Shown in pieces: positions 5,960 to 7,631 of a stretch of 7,631 nucleotides of DNA. The stretch lies in contig CAKTUT010000083.1 of the NCBI GenBank assembly GCA_934621665.1, positions 1 to 7,631 of the forward strand, read 5' to 3'. How positions within the stretch are numbered: the stretch's first letter is position 1; every line of letters begins with the position of its first letter. The position numbers and the translations under genes were made by a program. The stretch comes from an uncultured Oscillospiraceae bacterium. GTDB taxonomy: Bacteria > Bacillota > Clostridia > Oscillospirales > Oscillospiraceae. The notes below the pieces were generated by a model. It saw only the letters and a list, made by a program, of their open reading frames with translations. It had not been told where the DNA came from and ran no database searches.

Positions 5960-6343
5960 ATGGCAGACAGCAAAGAGTATTACATTCAGATGCTGGAGCA
6001 GGGCTCAATTCAGATTTCCGAGGACGTAATTGCGTCCGTGGCAGCGAGCGCCGTTCTGGAGGTTGAGGGCGTCTGCGGCCTGAACGGGAATATCGGTACA
6101 GATATCGCTGAGATGCTTGGCAAGAAAAACCTTGGCAAGGGCGTGCGCATCACGTCTGACAAGGACGGCGCTGTTTTGGTTGACTGCGACGTAGTCGCAC
6201 GCTTTGGCTATTCAGTGTTTGAGCTTGCAAAGAACGTGCAGGAGGCCGTCAAGGCAAGCCTTGAGTCGGTAACCGGTCTTGCCATTGCAAAGGTCAACGT
6301 CAACATCTGTGGCATTGCGCTTCCGCGCGAAAACAAGAAATAA
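5960..6343 (+). CDS. Asp23/Gls24 family protein, YqhY type
   Basis: This is a small Asp23/Gls24 family (DUF322) protein, an orthologue by sequence and position of B. subtilis YqhY. Family members have been linked to the cell envelope, and YqhY to lipid-synthesis balance through acetyl-CoA carboxylase; the molecular role is not settled. The 127 residues show the family pattern: GSIQISEDVIASVAASAVLE (15-34), VEGVCGL (35-41), a central strand region LVDCDVVARFGYSVFELA (73-90), a helix QEAVKASLESVTGL (94-107), and AKVNVNICGIAL (110-121). There is no signal peptide or membrane helix. The start is fixed by GGAGGA six bases upstream (5948-5953). In B. subtilis accB and accC precede yqhY and nusB follows it; here only nusB is retained beside it. 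Confidence 0.93.
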   Translation: MADSKEYYIQMLEQGSIQISEDVIASVAASAVLEVEGVCGLNGNIGTDIAEMLGKKNLGKGVRITSDKDGAVLVDCDVVARFGYSVFELAKNVQEAVKASLESVTGLAIAKVNVNICGIALPRENKK

Positions 6344-6349
6344 CGCAAA

Positions 6350-6378
6350 AACCCCTTTGCGCGCAAAGGGGTTATTTT
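6350..6378 (+). terminator. Intrinsic terminator between the Asp23 gene and nusB
   Basis: CCCCTTTGCGCGCAAAGGGG (6352-6371) is a perfect palindrome, extended by A-T pairs to 6350-6373, giving about a ten-pair stem with a CGCG loop. It is followed by attttc (to 6379) on the plus strand and preceded by an A-run (6347-6351), so it could work in both directions. It begins seven bases after the Asp23 gene stop. NusB and the gene after it lie downstream with no clear promoter of their own. Confidence 0.88.
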
Positions 6379-6423
6379 CACTGTAACGGCAGAAAGAAAA
6401 AGAGAGAACCTAGGGAGAGCAGT

Positions 6424-6876
6424 ATGACCAGAACAAACGCCAGAGAGATTGCAGCGCAGCTTGTGTTTGAAATGAACTTCCGCGCCGGCGAAGATGCGGG
6501 CGAGGTTGTCGCCGCGCATCTTGACCCGGACTATTTGCAGACGCTTGGCGCAGAGGATGATATCTACACCGAGTCTGTCGGTGCAAAGCAGTCGGGCTAT
6601 ATTGCCGACACCGTGCGCGGCGTATGCGAAAAACGCGAGGAGCTGGACAGCTATATCGCAAAGTATTCCATCGGCTGGAACATCGGACGCATTTCCAAAA
6701 TGGCGCGCGCCATCATGCAGCTTGCGATGTATGAGTGTCTGTATGTGCACGACGTGCCGGTCAGCGCGGCGATCAACGAGGCTGTTGAGCTGACGCGCAA
6801 GTATGAGGACGAGGATGTCGTATCCTTTGTCAATGGCATTCTGGGTGCGTTTGCGCGCGAGGTCGCGGCGCAATGA
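6424..6876 (+). CDS. nusB: Transcription antitermination factor NusB
   Basis: NusB binds boxA RNA with NusE (ribosomal protein S10) and supports antitermination, chiefly on rRNA operons. The 150 residues are a usual length and all-helical. Family marks are the N-terminal NAREIAAQLVFEMNF (5-19), the RNA-binding basic start, then YSIGWNIGRISKMARAIMQL (81-100), AMYECLYVHDVPVSAAINEA (101-120), VELTRKY (121-127) and FVNGILGAFAREV (135-147). The start is supported by AGGGAGAG (6412-6419). A purine-rich stretch (6389-6419) lies between the upstream terminator and the start, and I see no convincing promoter there. Expression may depend on readthrough from the Asp23 promoter. The stop overlaps the next start as ATGA (6873-6876), indicating coupled translation. 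Confidence 0.95.
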   Translation: MTRTNAREIAAQLVFEMNFRAGEDAGEVVAAHLDPDYLQTLGAEDDIYTESVGAKQSGYIADTVRGVCEKREELDSYIAKYSIGWNIGRISKMARAIMQLAMYECLYVHDVPVSAAINEAVELTRKYEDEDVVSFVNGILGAFAREVAAQ

Positions 6877-7631
6877 GAGCGCTTGGATTTGACACCAGCA
6901 ACTATACCACCTCGGTGGCGGCTTTTGACGGCGTGGGCGGACACAACTGCTCACGCCTGCTTGATGTACGGCCGGGCGAGCTGGGGCTGCGGCAGAGCGA
7001 CGCACTGTTTGCGCACGTCAAGCGTCTGCCAGAGCTTGCGCAGCGGCTTTTTGATGAAACAGCGCGCGATACGGTCACAGCCGTCGGCGCAAGCACGCGC
7101 CCGCGTGCGGTGGATGGTTCGTATATGCCGTGCTTTTTGGCAGGGCAGTCACAGGGCATAACGCTGGCAAAGGCATTGGATGTGCCGTTTTATGCGTTTT
7201 CGCATCAGCAGGGGCATATTGCCGCGGCACTCTGGTCGGCCGGACGGATGGAGCTGCTCGGCCAGACGTTCCTTGCATGGCATCTATCCGGCGGCACGAC
7301 GGAGCTTCTGCTTGTCCGATCAGACGGCACGGATATCCGTGCCGAGAAAATTGGCGGCACTAGCGATATTTCTGCCGGTCAGGTGATTGACCGGACAGGG
7401 AAGCTGCTTCAGCTGCAATTCCCGGCAGGCAAGGCGCTTGACAGGCTGGCCGCAGAATGCAGCAGCAGCGACAGCTTTAAGGTGAAGCTGAATGGACTGG
7501 AGTTTTCGTTTTCCGGTCTTGAAAATAAGGTGGCTCAGTATCACGACGCAGGCGTATCGGATGCGCAGACAGCGCGGTATGCGCTGCTCTCTGTCTGCCG
7601 CGCGGTTGTAGCTGCAACGCGAGAGGCACTC
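6873..7631 (+). CDS. Kae1/TsaD-fold protein (peptidase M22-like paralogue), 3' end outside the window
   Basis: The frame stays open from the ATG at 6873 to the window end (253 codons), so the gene is incomplete. It belongs to the ASKHA-fold Kae1/TsaD group. The N-terminal strand LGFDTSNYTTSVA (4-16) resembles the TsaD start, H111-QQG-H115 keeps the two metal-binding His, SGGTTELLLV (139-148) matches the SGG nucleotide loop, SAGQVID (167-173) and FPAGKALD (183-190) match the DAAGEAFD and YPGGP regions, and FSFSGLENKV (211-220) matches FSFSGLKT. However, the GGVVPE-ASR-H motif and the GPGL motif are replaced (GLRQSDALF, 38-46; ASTRPRAVDGSYM, 73-85), and D11/E12 of E. coli TsaD correspond to Y11/T12. 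It is thus probably not the tRNA t6A enzyme but a clostridial paralogue of unknown function, often annotated as peptidase M22. Coupling to nusB by ATGA suggests co-expression. Confidence 0.85.
   Translation, partial: MRALGFDTSNYTTSVAAFDGVGGHNCSRLLDVRPGELGLRQSDALFAHVKRLPELAQRLFDETARDTVTAVGASTRPRAVDGSYMPCFLAGQSQGITLAKALDVPFYAFSHQQGHIAAALWSAGRMELLGQTFLAWHLSGGTTELLLVRSDGTDIRAEKIGGTSDISAGQVIDRTGKLLQLQFPAGKALDRLAAECSSSDSFKVKLNGLEFSFSGLENKVAQYHDAGVSDAQTARYALLSVCRAVVAATREAL

Noticed and set aside
6208..7005. 265-codon open frame on the minus strand across nusB and the start of the Kae1-like gene
   Set aside because: It overlaps three convincingly identified plus-strand genes and crosses the terminator; the translation has no recognisable family features.
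6873..7631. Calling the last gene tsaD
   Set aside because: Several TsaD-specific motifs are replaced although the fold marks remain, so only the superfamily is supported.
1..7631. A novel defence, mobile or RNA-based system
   Set aside because: No direct-repeat array, transposase, integrase, attachment site, toxin pair or structured RNA was seen; nearly every base is explained by known sporulation and housekeeping genes.

Overview
The window is a conserved sporulation locus joined to a short housekeeping cluster. It comes from an endospore-forming Clostridia-type Firmicute. The evidence is a complete eight-gene spoIIIA operon plus spoIID, the link spoIIIAH – Asp23/YqhY – nusB known from Bacillus and clostridia, and strong GGAGG ribosome sites. 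The DNA looks GC-rich for this group (well above 50 % by eye, not computed) and the proteins are rich in Ala and Cys. A gut Oscillospiraceae-like lineage is the best guess, not a firm assignment.

Layout. Positions 1-46 hold no gene I can support. A GC-rich hairpin at 47-77 closes spoIID, which runs leftward (80-1093) and encodes the peptidoglycan lytic transglycosylase of engulfment. The gap 1094-1199 is a divergent control region with a candidate sigma-E promoter on each strand. From 1200 to 5845 the operon spoIIIAA-AB-AC-AD-AE-AF-AG-AH runs rightward almost without gaps, with abutting or overlapping stops and starts. An inverted repeat (5848-5878) and a clear sigma-A extended -10 promoter (5883-5910) separate it from the vegetative genes: the Asp23/Gls24 (YqhY-type) gene (5960-6343), an intrinsic terminator (6350-6378), nusB (6424-6876), and a Kae1/TsaD-fold (peptidase M22-like) gene starting inside the nusB stop and cut by the window end.

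How the genes work together. In the mother cell, SpoIID trims septal peptidoglycan as the mother-cell membrane engulfs the forespore. SpoIIIAA-AH builds the secretion-like channel (ATPase AA, membrane platform AB-AF, ring proteins AF/AG/AH) that joins mother cell and forespore and supports late forespore gene expression. Placing spoIID back to back with spoIIIA puts two sigma-E engulfment-stage functions on one roughly 100-bp control region. The sigma-A cluster downstream is functionally separate: a membrane-associated Asp23 protein, the antitermination factor NusB, and an uncharacterised TsaD paralogue. In Bacillus subtilis accB and accC lie between spoIIIAH and yqhY; they are absent here.

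I found no mobile element, CRISPR array, RNA gene or undescribed multi-gene system. The points most worth a second look are the divergent spoIID/spoIIIA arrangement, the degenerate TsaD paralogue coupled to nusB, and the terminator placed directly upstream of nusB.
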